Assembly: GCA_947085325.1 (NCBI GenBank)
Contig: CAMTVY010000011.1
Span: forward strand, 1-64,000
DNA: 64,000 nt
From: JAQBXX01 sp947085325
Lineage (GTDB): Bacteria > Pseudomonadota > Gammaproteobacteria > SURF-13
Direction: 5' to 3'
The position numbers and the translations under genes were made by a program. Positions 1 through 7,893 of the stretch are shown one piece after another. Within the stretch, counting starts at the first letter, position 1. Each line of letters opens with the position of its first letter. Under the pieces are notes generated by a model. The model had not been told where the DNA came from. It ran no database searches and saw nothing but the letters and a program-made list of their open reading frames with translations.

Positions 1-789
1 ACCGGCCCGGTGCGTGCCGGTGGCGTAGGCCATTTCGAGAGCGATATTCGCGGTCAGCACCCGCACCGGCTCGAACAGGCCGGTTGGATTCTGCACCACA
101 TTGCCCGCCACCATCAGCACCGCCATGGTCTCGCCCAGCGCACGGGCAGTGGCGAGCAAAATGCCACCGAGGATACCGCCACGTGCCGCCGGCACGGCCA
201 CGCCGAGGATGATGCCTTTACGTGTCAGCCCCAGCGCCGCCGCGCCTTGCAGCAATGACCTCGGCACGGCGTTCAGTGCGGAGGCACTGGTGAGCGCCAC
301 CGTGGGCAGGATCATCAACGCGAGGATCAGGATGGCGGTGAGCAGACTGGCGCCGGGCGGTTGCCAGCGCGCAATCAGCGGCACCAGCACGGTCAACCCC
401 CACAAGCCGTACACTACCGAAGGGATGCCGGCCAGCAGGGCGAGTGTCGTGCGATAGAGTTTGGCGATGACCGGTGGTGCGTAGAAGCGCGTGAAGATTG
501 CGCCTGCCAGCCCAAGCGGCGCCGCCAGCAGTACCGCGCCGAACGCCGCCGCCAGCGTCGCCCACACCATGGGCAGCAGGCCGAAGCTCCCTTCGAGCGG
601 ATACCAGCCATCATCACCCATGAAGCGCTGCCAGCCACCTCCGTTCAACACCGGCCACGCCTCGCGCAGCAGAAACGCCAGCACCAGCAGCAGTATCAAC
701 GCCGAGGCCGCCGCCAGCAAGGCCAGCAGCGGGGCGAGCCGCCGGTCAGCGTGCCAGCGGGACAAAGAACTGGCTTCCAACAAGGTCAT
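1..789 (-). CDS. pstC: Phosphate ABC transporter permease PstC (3' end outside window)
   Basis: Inner-membrane permease of the high-affinity phosphate importer. Reading from an ATG at 789 gives 263 codons open to the window edge. After a short cytoplasmic N-terminus there is a hydrophobic segment (about residues 18-42), then the binding-protein-dependent permease fold with repeated membrane helices. The EAA-type loop region shows GAAALGLTRKGIILGVAVP and the downstream segment RGGILGGILLATARALGET, both typical of PstC/PstA. The ATG start overlaps the end of pstS by 44 bases; TTG codons two and three codons in (783, 780) would shorten the overlap only slightly. It lies directly downstream of pstS on the same strand, so the two are probably cotranscribed. 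Confidence 0.9.
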   Translation of the reverse strand, partial: MTLLEASSLSRWHADRRLAPLLALLAAASALILLLVLAFLLREAWPVLNGGGWQRFMGDDGWYPLEGSFGLLPMVWATLAAAFGAVLLAAPLGLAGAIFTRFYAPPVIAKLYRTTLALLAGIPSVVYGLWGLTVLVPLIARWQPPGASLLTAILILALMILPTVALTSASALNAVPRSLLQGAAALGLTRKGIILGVAVPAARGGILGGILLATARALGETMAVLMVAGNVVQNPTGLFEPVRVLTANIALEMAYATGTHRAG

Positions 790-1558
790 CCACCGCTCCT
801 GAGCGTGCGAAGTCGAGAAAGCGCCTGGCCAACCCGGTCGCCTCGCCCTTGGTCACCAGGTTCAGCGGGCGCGACAGCGGGAAACGCCCAGCGCGCACAT
901 TGGCAACGCTTGCCGCCACACCTTCCATGGGCAGCAGCCTGATGGGCGTACCCTGCGCTGCCTCATATTCGGCGGCGCCGATGGAGACATAGGCAATCGC
1001 CCCCGGATTACCCGCCACCGTCTTAATCGCTTGTTGGGTTTCACCAATGATCAGTCGTGCCTTGATCTCGCTGTTCTTCAGTTTGAAATAGTGCAGAAAC
1101 AATTCCAGCTCGGAGCGACCTTCCGCTCTATTCCCCACGGTGATCCTCGCGTCTTTGCCGCCCACCTCTTTCCAGTGGGTGATCTGGCCGGTGTAAATCG
1201 CCTTGATCTGTTCACCGGCCAATGCCTGCACCGGATTGCTACGATGCAGGATGACGCCGATCCCGTCCATGGCGATGGTGTGAGCCACCAAATCGTTCTC
1301 TTCCGGCTTGAGCGCACGCGAGGCCATACCGATGTCCGCCAGCCCCGAACGGGCATCGGCCACGCCGCGCGACGAACCGCCCGATTGCACATCAATACGC
1401 ACACCGGGATTCTGTTTCTCGAATCGCTTGCCGATCTCCAGCACCAACGGCGCGACCGTGCTGGAGCCGGTGAGCACCAGTTTGTGATCCTCCGCGCGTG
1501 CGCCATTTGCCAGCAGCAGCAAGACAGCAAGTGACGCGATGGCCTTCCATAAATTCAT
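746..1558 (-). CDS. pstS: Phosphate ABC transporter periplasmic substrate-binding protein PstS
   Basis: Binds phosphate in the periplasm and delivers it to PstCA. The start MNLWKAIASLAVLLLLANGARA gives a classic signal peptide cleaved after ARA (about residue 22); an upstream in-frame start at 1609 would bury it and is rejected. The mature protein opens with LTGSSTVAPL, the Ser/Thr-rich phosphate-binding loop, and later has QSGGSSRG and GIGVILHRSNP, all family hallmarks. At 270 residues it belongs to the shorter PstS class. It is first in a pstSC order. No clear Pho box was seen in the 128 bases upstream. Confidence 0.93.
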   Translation of the reverse strand: MNLWKAIASLAVLLLLANGARAEDHKLVLTGSSTVAPLVLEIGKRFEKQNPGVRIDVQSGGSSRGVADARSGLADIGMASRALKPEENDLVAHTIAMDGIGVILHRSNPVQALAGEQIKAIYTGQITHWKEVGGKDARITVGNRAEGRSELELFLHYFKLKNSEIKARLIIGETQQAIKTVAGNPGAIAYVSIGAAEYEAAQGTPIRLLPMEGVAASVANVRAGRFPLSRPLNLVTKGEATGLARRFLDFARSGAVDDLVGSQFFVPLAR

Positions 1559-1686
1559 TGACGCTTCTCTCTGGATATATGTTTCAACAGCGTATGGCGC
1601 GCCGGCCACTTACCACGCCACCTCTGGCCCATGCCAACGCGCGCATTATGATTGTTACTGCTACGGCTGCTGCCATGTGCTGCTCT

Positions 1687-2424
1687 CTAGTCGGAATGGC
1701 CTGCTTTCGCGGCTGCTGATGTCCCAGCTCGCCATTTCCGCACCAACACCGGCACCAGGGCGAATACCCCCAGCAAAGCAAACGCGCTGAGAATTTCCCA
1801 TGATACAAGTTGCCGGGCTGAATCAATACGCCCCAGCGACTGCCCCAGATGTGCAAATACGAAACTGCCCGGAATAATACCCAGTGCGGTAGCAGCGACA
1901 TAGGTACGCGTCTTGACAGGCGTAAAAGCCGGCGCCAGATTCACCAGCCAGAACGGAAACAACGGCACCAGGCGCAGAAACAGCAGGTAGTTAAACGCAT
2001 TCTCATGAAAACCTGCCATCAGTTTCCTTGCCATGCTACCGGCACGGCGTTGCGCTGCTTCGGCAAACAAATAGCGCGCCGCCAGAAATACCAGGGTTGC
2101 ACCTGTCGTTGCTGCCACCACAATCACCGCCGCACCCACCCAGCGTCCAAACAACAAACCGGCGGCAAGCGACAACACCGTCGCACCCGGCACACTTAAT
2201 GCGGTGGAAACAGCATAGACCAGCATGCCGCCGAACAACATCGCGTAGTAGTGTTGCCCGGTAAATGCCAGCAACTGGTCACGATTCTGTTTCAGTGCTT
2301 CCACACTCAGCCACTCACTGCCGCCCGCTATGAAGAACAATGCAAATCCGCCCGCGAACAGCAGTGCGATACCCGCCTTGAGCCAGACCCGCCGTGTTGC
2401 TGCATGTGTCTTGTCGTCGGTCAT
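1687..2424 (-). CDS. TVP38/TMEM64 (DedA-like, VTT domain) membrane protein
   Basis: Integral inner-membrane protein of the VTT/SNARE-associated Golgi superfamily. The substrate is not known from sequence; family members act in lipid or ion homeostasis. Visible are an N-terminal membrane segment (residues about 16-38), a re-entrant region with GATVLSLAAGLLFGRWVGA and later FLRLVPLFPFWLVNLAPAF, the F/Y-x-x-R-x-x-P signature of the family. Length of 245 residues is usual. Start chosen at MTDDKTHAATRR; an alternative five codons upstream (2439) is possible. It is divergent from the pyridine nucleotide-disulfide oxidoreductase at 2611, and these two families are often neighbours or fused in other bacteria. 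Confidence 0.85.
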   Translation of the reverse strand: MTDDKTHAATRRVWLKAGIALLFAGGFALFFIAGGSEWLSVEALKQNRDQLLAFTGQHYYAMLFGGMLVYAVSTALSVPGATVLSLAAGLLFGRWVGAAVIVVAATTGATLVFLAARYLFAEAAQRRAGSMARKLMAGFHENAFNYLLFLRLVPLFPFWLVNLAPAFTPVKTRTYVAATALGIIPGSFVFAHLGQSLGRIDSARQLVSWEILSAFALLGVFALVPVLVRKWRAGTSAAAKAGHSD

Positions 2425-2610
2425 GTCATCCCCAGCCACCTCATGCCTGCATTGTGGGGCACAGGCGCCATGGCTTTGTCACGAAAGTATAAAGTTTGTC
2501 TTACGCCAGCCACAAATCTCACCCATACACCTCAACAGGGCTTGCTTTGTCCATGCGAATCATTCTAAGTTGTCCACACCGTCAATAACATGCTGCATGG
2601 CGTACGATTT

Positions 2611-4041
2611 ATGGCAAAAGCAGACTACGATTTGTGCATCATCGGTGGCGGCGCAGCCGGCCTGGTCGCCGCAGCCGGCGGTGCAGCGCTGGGCGCAAAG
2701 GTGGTGCTGGTAGAAAAGCACCGTCTCGGCGGTGATTGCCTGTATTACGGCTGCGTACCCAGCAAGGCCCTGCTCCATTGTGCACAGGTTGCACATAGCG
2801 TGCGCGAGGCGTCACGCTTCGGCATTAGCGCAACATTACAGCCTGTGCAACTGGCCGAAGTGATGCAGCGCGTTGACACTGTCATCCGCACGATCGAGCC
2901 GAATGACAGCCCCGAACGCTTTCGCAAACTTGGTGTTGAGGTCATTTTCGGCAGCGGGCATTTCACCGGGCCTGATGCCTTCAGTGTTGATAATCGCAAC
3001 TTACGGGCGCGCAATTTTGTGCTTGCCACCGGCTCGCGACCAACCATACCCTCCATCCCGGGCATCGACAGCGTTCCCTATCTGACCAATGAAACCGTGT
3101 TCGCACTACAGGACGCTGTGCCGCAGATCATCATTATCGGCGCCGGCCCGATTGGCATAGAACTGGCGCAGGCGTTTGCACGCCTCGGCAGCCGCGTACA
3201 TGTCGTACAACGCGGCACACGCATACTTCCGAAAGAGGACGCGGACCTTGCCTGCATACTGGCCGACAAGTTGCGCACAGAGGGTGTAGAGTTCCACCTT
3301 GACAGCACACCCACGCTCGCAGAGCGCAGCGCGAACGGTGTGCGCCTGCACATTACCCAGCCGTCGGGTAAAACAGCTCTGCTGGAGGCGTCGCACCTGC
3401 TGCTGGCTACCGGGCGACAGTCCAACCTCGACAATCTTGGCCTGGAGGCCGCCGGGGTCGAACTGGAGCACGGGCGCCTGAAGCTCGACCGCCGCCTGCG
3501 CACCACCAACAGGCACATCTACGCCTGCGGCGACATTGGCGGGCCTTATCAGTTCACCCACATGGCCGAGCACCAGGCGGGCGTGGTATTACGCAATGCC
3601 TTGTTTCATCTGCCTGCGAAAACGCAAGCGCGCAATATCCCCTGGTGTACGTTCACGGATCCTGAGCTGGCACGCGTAGGTCTGTCAGAGGACGAGGCCA
3701 AGGCGCAAGGCGTGCCGTACCGCGTCTATACCTTTCCCTTCCATGACATCGATCGTGCCCAGGCCGACGGCACCACCGAGGGCAGCGCCAAGATCATCAC
3801 TCGCCCGAACGGCCGCCTGCTCGGCGCTGCGCTGGTCGGACCCCGGGCCGGGGAATTGATTCATGAGTACGTACTGGCGATTTCGCGGAACATGAAGGCC
3901 GGCGACCTGTCAAAGGTCATGCACATCTATCCCACGCTGGCCCAGATAAACCGGCGCGTGGCCGATCAACGCCTCAAGGAAGGCCTGACACCGCACACCA
4001 AAAAATGGATCAAGCGCATCTTTCGGCTGCGCGGCGCATGA
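2611..4041 (+). CDS. FAD-dependent pyridine nucleotide-disulfide oxidoreductase, mercuric-reductase-like
   Basis: Flavoprotein disulfide reductase of the dihydrolipoamide dehydrogenase/MerA class, 476 residues from MAKADYD. It has an N-terminal FAD Rossmann motif (CIIGGGAAGLVAA), the redox-active disulfide GGDCLYYGCVPSK (Cys-x4-Cys), an NAD(P)H Rossmann motif (IIIIGAGPIGIELAQAF), the second FAD motif (IYACGDIGG) and the C-terminal dimer domain ending near HIYPTLAQINRR, with the catalytic His. The HMA domain and C-terminal CysCys of true MerA are missing, so Hg(II) reduction is unlikely and the real substrate is unknown. An ATG seven codons upstream (2590) is a weaker start. The bufferin precursor begins 57 bases downstream on the same strand, so cotranscription is possible. 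Confidence 0.88.
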   Translation: MAKADYDLCIIGGGAAGLVAAAGGAALGAKVVLVEKHRLGGDCLYYGCVPSKALLHCAQVAHSVREASRFGISATLQPVQLAEVMQRVDTVIRTIEPNDSPERFRKLGVEVIFGSGHFTGPDAFSVDNRNLRARNFVLATGSRPTIPSIPGIDSVPYLTNETVFALQDAVPQIIIIGAGPIGIELAQAFARLGSRVHVVQRGTRILPKEDADLACILADKLRTEGVEFHLDSTPTLAERSANGVRLHITQPSGKTALLEASHLLLATGRQSNLDNLGLEAAGVELEHGRLKLDRRLRTTNRHIYACGDIGGPYQFTHMAEHQAGVVLRNALFHLPAKTQARNIPWCTFTDPELARVGLSEDEAKAQGVPYRVYTFPFHDIDRAQADGTTEGSAKIITRPNGRLLGAALVGPRAGELIHEYVLAISRNMKAGDLSKVMHIYPTLAQINRRVADQRLKEGLTPHTKKWIKRIFRLRGA

Positions 4042-4098
4042 GCATGCTGGCCTTCCCCCGGATAACCGAATTCCGGCAACCTGACAGAGAGAAATGAC

Positions 4099-4389
4099 AT
4101 GGACACGACACCCCTAAAGAGCCTGATGCTTGCAGGCGCGGCAGCGGCCTTGCTGCTCAATCCCGGCTTCACTGCCGCAGCAACCGACATGCAGCCGGCC
4201 GGAAAAGGCAAAGTACGCTGCGCAGGCGTCAACTCCTGCAAGGGTCAGGGGGATTGCGCCAGCGCCAATAACTGCAAGGGCAGCAACAACTGTAAAGGTC
4301 AGGGCTTTTTGCGCATGAGCAAGACTGAGTGTGAGGCTGCAATCCTCAAACTGAAGCAGCCAGCGGAAGACCCTGTGTCCTCCGACTGA
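4099..4389 (+). CDS. bufA2: BufA2-type bufferin precursor: secreted Cys-rich peptide, likely copper-binding RiPP
   Basis: A 96-residue secreted peptide with a signal sequence (hydrophobic core about residues 9-20, cleavage probably after TAAA near residue 28). The mature part carries Cys at 41, 47, 53, 59 and 65, each exactly six residues apart, plus Cys78. Two CKGQG and one CKGSN blocks mark the repeats. This matches bufferin-type precursors, whose cysteines are modified by a DUF692/MNIO enzyme so that the peptide chelates copper in the periplasm. The bufB-like gene starts 12 bases downstream and the bufC-like gene follows, completing a three-gene operon. Copper binding and the modification are inferred from the family, not visible in the DNA. 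Confidence 0.85.
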   Translation: MDTTPLKSLMLAGAAAALLLNPGFTAAATDMQPAGKGKVRCAGVNSCKGQGDCASANNCKGSNNCKGQGFLRMSKTECEAAILKLKQPAEDPVSSD

Positions 4390-4401
4390 AAACCTGCGTA
4401 C

Positions 4402-5253
4402 ATGCCGCCCACCCCACTCACACGCCCAGCGCTCGGTTACGGCCTCGGATTGCGCACCGCCCACTACCAGGCGCTGCTCAGCGAGCTTCCGCCACTCGAC
4501 TGGCTGGAGGTGCTGTCGGAGAACTATATGGTGGCAGGCGGCAAGCCGCTCGACTATCTCGATCGTATCCGCGCCCACTATCCCGTTGTGATGCATGGTG
4601 TTTCGCTCTCTATCGGCTCCAGCGATCCGCTAAACCGGAATTACCTGCGACAGCTCAAGACACTGGCGCAGCGCATCGAGCCTCACTGGATATCAGATCA
4701 CCTGTGCTGGACCGGCATACACCACAAAAACATGCACGACCTGCTGCCGCTGCCCTACACTGAAGAGGCGTTGCAGCACATCGTCACCCGCGTCAAGGAC
4801 GTCCAGGATTACCTCGGCCAGCGGATTTTGCTCGAGAACGTATCCAGCTACCTTACCTATACCGCCTCCGCCATGAGCGAGTGGGAGTTTCTGCGCGCCG
4901 TGTGCGAGCAGGCCGACTGCCTGCTGCTGCTCGACATCAACAACATCTATGTCAGCGCACGTAATCACGGTTTCGATCCGCTCACTTTTCTGGAAGCGAT
5001 CCCCATCGAGCGTGTGCAACAGTTCCACCTTGCGGGACACAGCATGAATGGCGACATGATCATCGATACGCACGATGCGCCTGTTATCGACCCGGTGTGG
5101 GCTCTGTACGCACAGGCGGTACGCCGTTTCGGAGCGGTAAGCACATTGCTGGAGCGTGATGATAATATCCCGGGGTTGCCTGAGTTGATCGCCGAACTGG
5201 CGCATGCCCGCACCCTTGCCAGCTCCGTGCCGGCAAACCCGGCAGCCGCATAA
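4402..5253 (+). CDS. bufB: DUF692 / MNIO family bufferin maturase (BufB)
   Basis: Member of the multinuclear non-heme iron oxidative enzymes, a TIM-barrel family that converts cysteines of short precursor peptides into heterocycles (MbnB and bufferin maturases). The 283 residues show the expected metal-ligand regions in order: LSENYM (about residue 38), VMHGVSLSIG (about 62), ISDHLCW (about 95), LLENVSSY (about 147), DINNIYVSARNHG (about 178), FHLAGH (about 212), IDTHDAPV (about 222) and LLERDDNIP (about 250). It lies between the Cys-rich precursor and the DUF2063 gene, the usual order. No signal peptide: it should act in the cytoplasm before export. The exact product here is inferred. Confidence 0.9.
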   Translation: MPPTPLTRPALGYGLGLRTAHYQALLSELPPLDWLEVLSENYMVAGGKPLDYLDRIRAHYPVVMHGVSLSIGSSDPLNRNYLRQLKTLAQRIEPHWISDHLCWTGIHHKNMHDLLPLPYTEEALQHIVTRVKDVQDYLGQRILLENVSSYLTYTASAMSEWEFLRAVCEQADCLLLLDINNIYVSARNHGFDPLTFLEAIPIERVQQFHLAGHSMNGDMIIDTHDAPVIDPVWALYAQAVRRFGAVSTLLERDDNIPGLPELIAELAHARTLASSVPANPAAA

Positions 5254-5270
5254 CCGCATACAGGCTCACC

Positions 5271-6071
5271 ATGTCCGCCGACACCCTGCCCCAGATGCAA
5301 GACGCCTTTCAGGGATTCCTCCTGCGCACGCAGGATGCCAGCACCATTGCCGGCGCCGTTGTGAATGACGCCAAGGGTTCGGCAGCCAGGCGGCTCGATA
5401 TCTACGCCTATGCCTATCGCGCACGCCTGACCGAAGCGCTGGAACAGGACTTCGAGGCGCTGCACACCCTGCTCGGTGACGATCAGTTTCACAGCCTCTG
5501 TCACGACTATCTGCAGCTGCATCCGTCGCAGCATTTTTCGCTGCGTTACCTCGGGCAGCACATGACAGGCTTCCTGCGTGCGCACGATCTCTACCGGCAG
5601 CAGCCGGTGCTAGCGGAACTGGCGGCCTTCGAGTGGGCCATGACAGAGGCCTTCGATGCCGCCGATGCAACCGTTATCCATCTGGATGACCTTGCCGGAC
5701 TCACGGCCGGACAGTGGGGCGAACTGCGTTTCTCGGCCCATCCCTCGGTACAGCGGCTGGAACTGGCATGGAATGTCCCGGCACTATGGAACGCTATCCA
5801 CCAAAAACATGAGCCGCCGGCCCCACAGTGCACCGAACAACCTCTTACCTGGCTGGTCTGGCGCCAGACGCTCAAGACCTGGTTTCGCTCGCTGCACGCC
5901 GATGAGTCCTGGGTCTGGCAGGCGGCATGCGCCGGTCACAGCTTCAGTGAAATATGCAGCGGGCTGTGCCGCTGGCTGGACGAAGAGGCAGTACCGGCCG
6001 CCGCCGCCGGTATGCTGCAACGCTGGATCAATGACGGCCTGATAAGCAGCGTCCGCTACTCCGCCCTGTAA
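5271..6071 (+). CDS. bufC: DUF2063 / HvfC-BufC family partner of the bufferin maturase
   Basis: A 266-residue soluble protein with the N-terminal DUF2063 domain (residues about 7-105): MQDAFQGFLL, then RRLDIYAYAYRARLTEALEQ and FLRAH further on. Members of this family sit next to DUF692 enzymes and are thought to bind the precursor or assist its modification, like MbnC. The C-terminal half is less conserved and ends in a helical segment with AAAAGMLQRWINDGLI. It starts 17 bases after bufB and closes the operon; the downstream genes are on the other strand. No membrane segment and no additional DoxX-type gene were found. Confidence 0.87.
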   Translation: MSADTLPQMQDAFQGFLLRTQDASTIAGAVVNDAKGSAARRLDIYAYAYRARLTEALEQDFEALHTLLGDDQFHSLCHDYLQLHPSQHFSLRYLGQHMTGFLRAHDLYRQQPVLAELAAFEWAMTEAFDAADATVIHLDDLAGLTAGQWGELRFSAHPSVQRLELAWNVPALWNAIHQKHEPPAPQCTEQPLTWLVWRQTLKTWFRSLHADESWVWQAACAGHSFSEICSGLCRWLDEEAVPAAAAGMLQRWINDGLISSVRYSAL

Positions 6072-6081
6072 TTCAGACAAT

Positions 6082-6114
6082 AAAAAAGCGGATGAGAGTA
6101 ACACTCTCATCCGC
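6082..6114 (-). terminator. Rho-independent terminator after rubredoxin
   Basis: A perfect 12 bp stem (GCGGATGAGAGT, 6088-6099, with 6103-6114) closes a 3 base loop. Read on the minus strand it is followed by six T (6082-6087), the standard terminator layout. It ends the rubrerythrin-rubredoxin transcript. On the plus strand there is no T tract, so it is not a good terminator for the bufferin operon that stops at 6071. Confidence 0.85.
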
Positions 6115-6130
6115 CCGCACTCCTCTGCCG

Positions 6131-6304
6131 TTACGCCGCTTCGATCAACACCATCTCGAAGTCGGCCTTGGCGACGCCGCAATCCGGGCAGACCCAGTTT
6201 TCCGGGATATCTTCCCACTGCGTACCGGGGGCGATGCCCTCCTTCGGCAGACCCACGGCCTCGTCATAGATGAAGCCGCATACTACACATTGCCATTTCT
6301 TCAT
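6131..6304 (-). CDS. Rubredoxin
   Basis: Small electron carrier of 57 residues with one iron held by four cysteines: CVVCG at residues 6-10 and CPDCG at 39-43. The aromatic core residues (Trp4, Tyr13, Trp30, Trp37) and the GxxPGTxW signature are present. It starts 23 bases after the rubrerythrin stop on the same strand and a terminator follows, so the two form a short operon. Because the rubrerythrin lacks its usual C-terminal rubredoxin domain, this protein is its likely electron donor (inference). Confidence 0.95.
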   Translation of the reverse strand: MKKWQCVVCGFIYDEAVGLPKEGIAPGTQWEDIPENWVCPDCGVAKADFEMVLIEAA

Positions 6305-6327
6305 GCTCTCATCTCCTCCGTCACAGG

Positions 6328-6804
6328 TTAAGCAGCTACGACCTTGGCAAGCGTCGCACGGTAATTGTTGGCATGCCGCTCTTCAACCTTGGCCAGCGCA
6401 GCGAAGCGCTTGGCGGCTTTTTCCAGCGTGGCACGAAAGCGTTCTGCGTGCTCTCTGGACTCGGCGATCTGCTCATCGTATTCCGCCACCGCAGCACTGT
6501 TACCTTCCTCGACCGCCATGTGACGGAAATTGGGATACATCTCGGTGTACTCATAGGTCTCACCGGCAATGGCCATATCCAGGCACTGCTTCACATCCAT
6601 TTCCGATTTCGGGTAAAGCAAGTCCATATGGCCGAAGGCGTGCTGCACTTCCTGTGCCGCAGTCTCCTCAAATACCCGCGCCGTATCATTATCGCCACGT
6701 GCACGAGCGATTCCGGCAAAATACAGATACTTGATATGCGCCATGGACTCACCCGCGAAGGCGGCCTCAATGTTTTTTATGGTGACTGATTCCTGTGCTT
6801 TCAT
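6328..6804 (-). CDS. Rubrerythrin (peroxide reductase, diiron domain only)
   Basis: Ferritin-like diiron protein that reduces hydrogen peroxide. The 158 residues form the four-helix domain only: an early Glu in IEAAFAGESMAHIKY, the first EExxxH-type motif (FEETAAQEVQHAF), a further Glu ligand in CLDMAIAGETYEYTEMYP, and the second motif EQIAESREHAERF. The usual C-terminal rubredoxin domain is absent; a free rubredoxin is encoded next. Three ATG codons follow each other; the third, six bases from a GGAG ribosome binding site, was chosen. A probable OxyR operator lies upstream (6893-6929) and oxyR itself is the next gene upstream. Confidence 0.93.
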   Translation of the reverse strand: MKAQESVTIKNIEAAFAGESMAHIKYLYFAGIARARGDNDTARVFEETAAQEVQHAFGHMDLLYPKSEMDVKQCLDMAIAGETYEYTEMYPNFRHMAVEEGNSAAVAEYDEQIAESREHAERFRATLEKAAKRFAALAKVEERHANNYRATLAKVVAA

Positions 6805-6892
6805 CATCATCTCCTCTGTTTGCGCTCTGTCGTTTCGACCGCTGCACTGCGACCTTGAAGAGAATGATAAGGGTGTGTGGACGATAAATCTA

Positions 6893-6929
6893 ATTGATTA
6901 TAAAGATGTTAGTAATAGTTTTTTACTAT
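6893..6929 (-). promoter_or_regulatory. Candidate OxyR operator before rubrerythrin
   Basis: Read on the minus strand the site is ATAG, 7 bases, CTAT, 7 bases, ATCT, 7 bases, CAAT. The OxyR consensus is four such tetramers with 7 base spacers, so 13 of 16 positions agree, and the first pair (6915-6929) is perfect and palindromic. A TATAAT hexamer lies at 6897-6902 inside the site. It sits about 90 bases before the rubrerythrin start and just after oxyR. Whether OxyR activates or represses here cannot be told from position alone. Confidence 0.55.
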
Positions 6930-6951
6930 TACATAAAAGACGCGGACAATG

Positions 6952-7893
6952 CTATCTGTTACGCGATGACTTGTCGAGCATGGTGACACAGCGCAGCGGT
7001 GAGGAATGTATTGCGGCCCGCAATGCGTCAATCGCCTGCGGACGCGGGAAGCTGTTGCGCCAGGCAAGTGCAATGCGACGCTTGGGTACGGGATCGGCAA
7101 ACGGGCGGGCAGCCAGCAGATGTTCCTCCGCTTCATGCCCATGCACCGAGGTGCAGGGCAGCACGGTTATCCCGGCGCCGGAAGCAACCATGTGGCGGAT
7201 AGTCTCGAGTGAGCCTCCCTCCAGGGTGCGCTGCAGTCTGCCGCTGGCGCTGGCACGATTCAGTTCAGGGCAGAGCTTGAGCACCTGATCCCGGAAGCAG
7301 TGCCCGGCACCCAGCAGCAACAGATTTTCCTTGGCCAGCGCGCGCGCCTTGATCTGCTTCTCTTTTCGCCAGGGGTGTTGCGCCGGCAGCACAACCTTGA
7401 ACGGCTCGTCATAAACAGCCTGGGTGACAATGCCCGTTTCCGAGAACGGCAACGAGAGCACTACGACATCCAGGTCACCGCGCCGCAGCTGTTCAGCCAG
7501 GTGCGCCGTATAGCCTTCTTCAATCAGCAACTGCATGCGCGGGGCGCGCTGGTGCAGGCTCGGAATCAGGTGCGGCAGTAAATACGGACCTACGGTATAA
7601 ATCACCCCCAGCCGCAGCGGCCCCACCAGCGGATCCCTGCCCTCCTCGGCAATGTGCTTGATCGCCTCGGCCTGCTCCAGCGTACGCTGGGCTTGCTCAA
7701 TGATGCGCTGGCCCAGTGGCGTTATCGTGATATCAGAGGCATTGCGCTCAAACAGCATGACGCCCAGCTCGTCTTCAAGCTTGCGCACGGCCACACTCAG
7801 CGTAGGTTGGCTGACATGGCAGGCCATCGCCGCGCGACCGAAATGGCGTTCACGCGCGACCGCGACAATATAACGCAGCTCCGTCAGCGTCAT
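6952..7893 (-). CDS. oxyR: OxyR hydrogen peroxide-sensing LysR-family regulator
   Basis: A 313-residue LysR regulator. The N-terminal winged helix-turn-helix (RHFGRAAMACHVSQPTLSVA, about residues 16-35) binds DNA, followed by a linker helix and the sensor domain. The OxyR-defining segment LLLLGAGHCFRDQ with the peroxidatic Cys, and a second Cys nine residues later in VLKLCPE, are both present; they form the regulatory disulfide. ATG overlaps the TGA of the upstream NlpC/P60 gene by four bases, implying translational coupling. Rubrerythrin and rubredoxin lie downstream on the same strand. Confidence 0.95.
   Translation of the reverse strand: MTLTELRYIVAVARERHFGRAAMACHVSQPTLSVAVRKLEDELGVMLFERNASDITITPLGQRIIEQAQRTLEQAEAIKHIAEEGRDPLVGPLRLGVIYTVGPYLLPHLIPSLHQRAPRMQLLIEEGYTAHLAEQLRRGDLDVVVLSLPFSETGIVTQAVYDEPFKVVLPAQHPWRKEKQIKARALAKENLLLLGAGHCFRDQVLKLCPELNRASASGRLQRTLEGGSLETIRHMVASGAGITVLPCTSVHGHEAEEHLLAARPFADPVPKRRIALAWRNSFPRPQAIDALRAAIHSSPLRCVTMLDKSSRNR

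Noticed and set aside
1559..1686. Possible Pho box before pstS
   Set aside because: No pair of CTGTCAT-like direct repeats with the right spacing was found on either strand.
2611..4041. Mercury resistance gene merA
   Set aside because: Core disulfide reductase motifs are shared, but the N-terminal HMA domain and C-terminal Cys pair are absent and no mer genes are nearby.
6912..6932. Perfect 8 bp inverted repeat after oxyR read as a terminator
   Set aside because: The stem is AT-only and no T tract follows on the minus strand. It matches the OxyR half-site spacing instead, so it is called as an operator.
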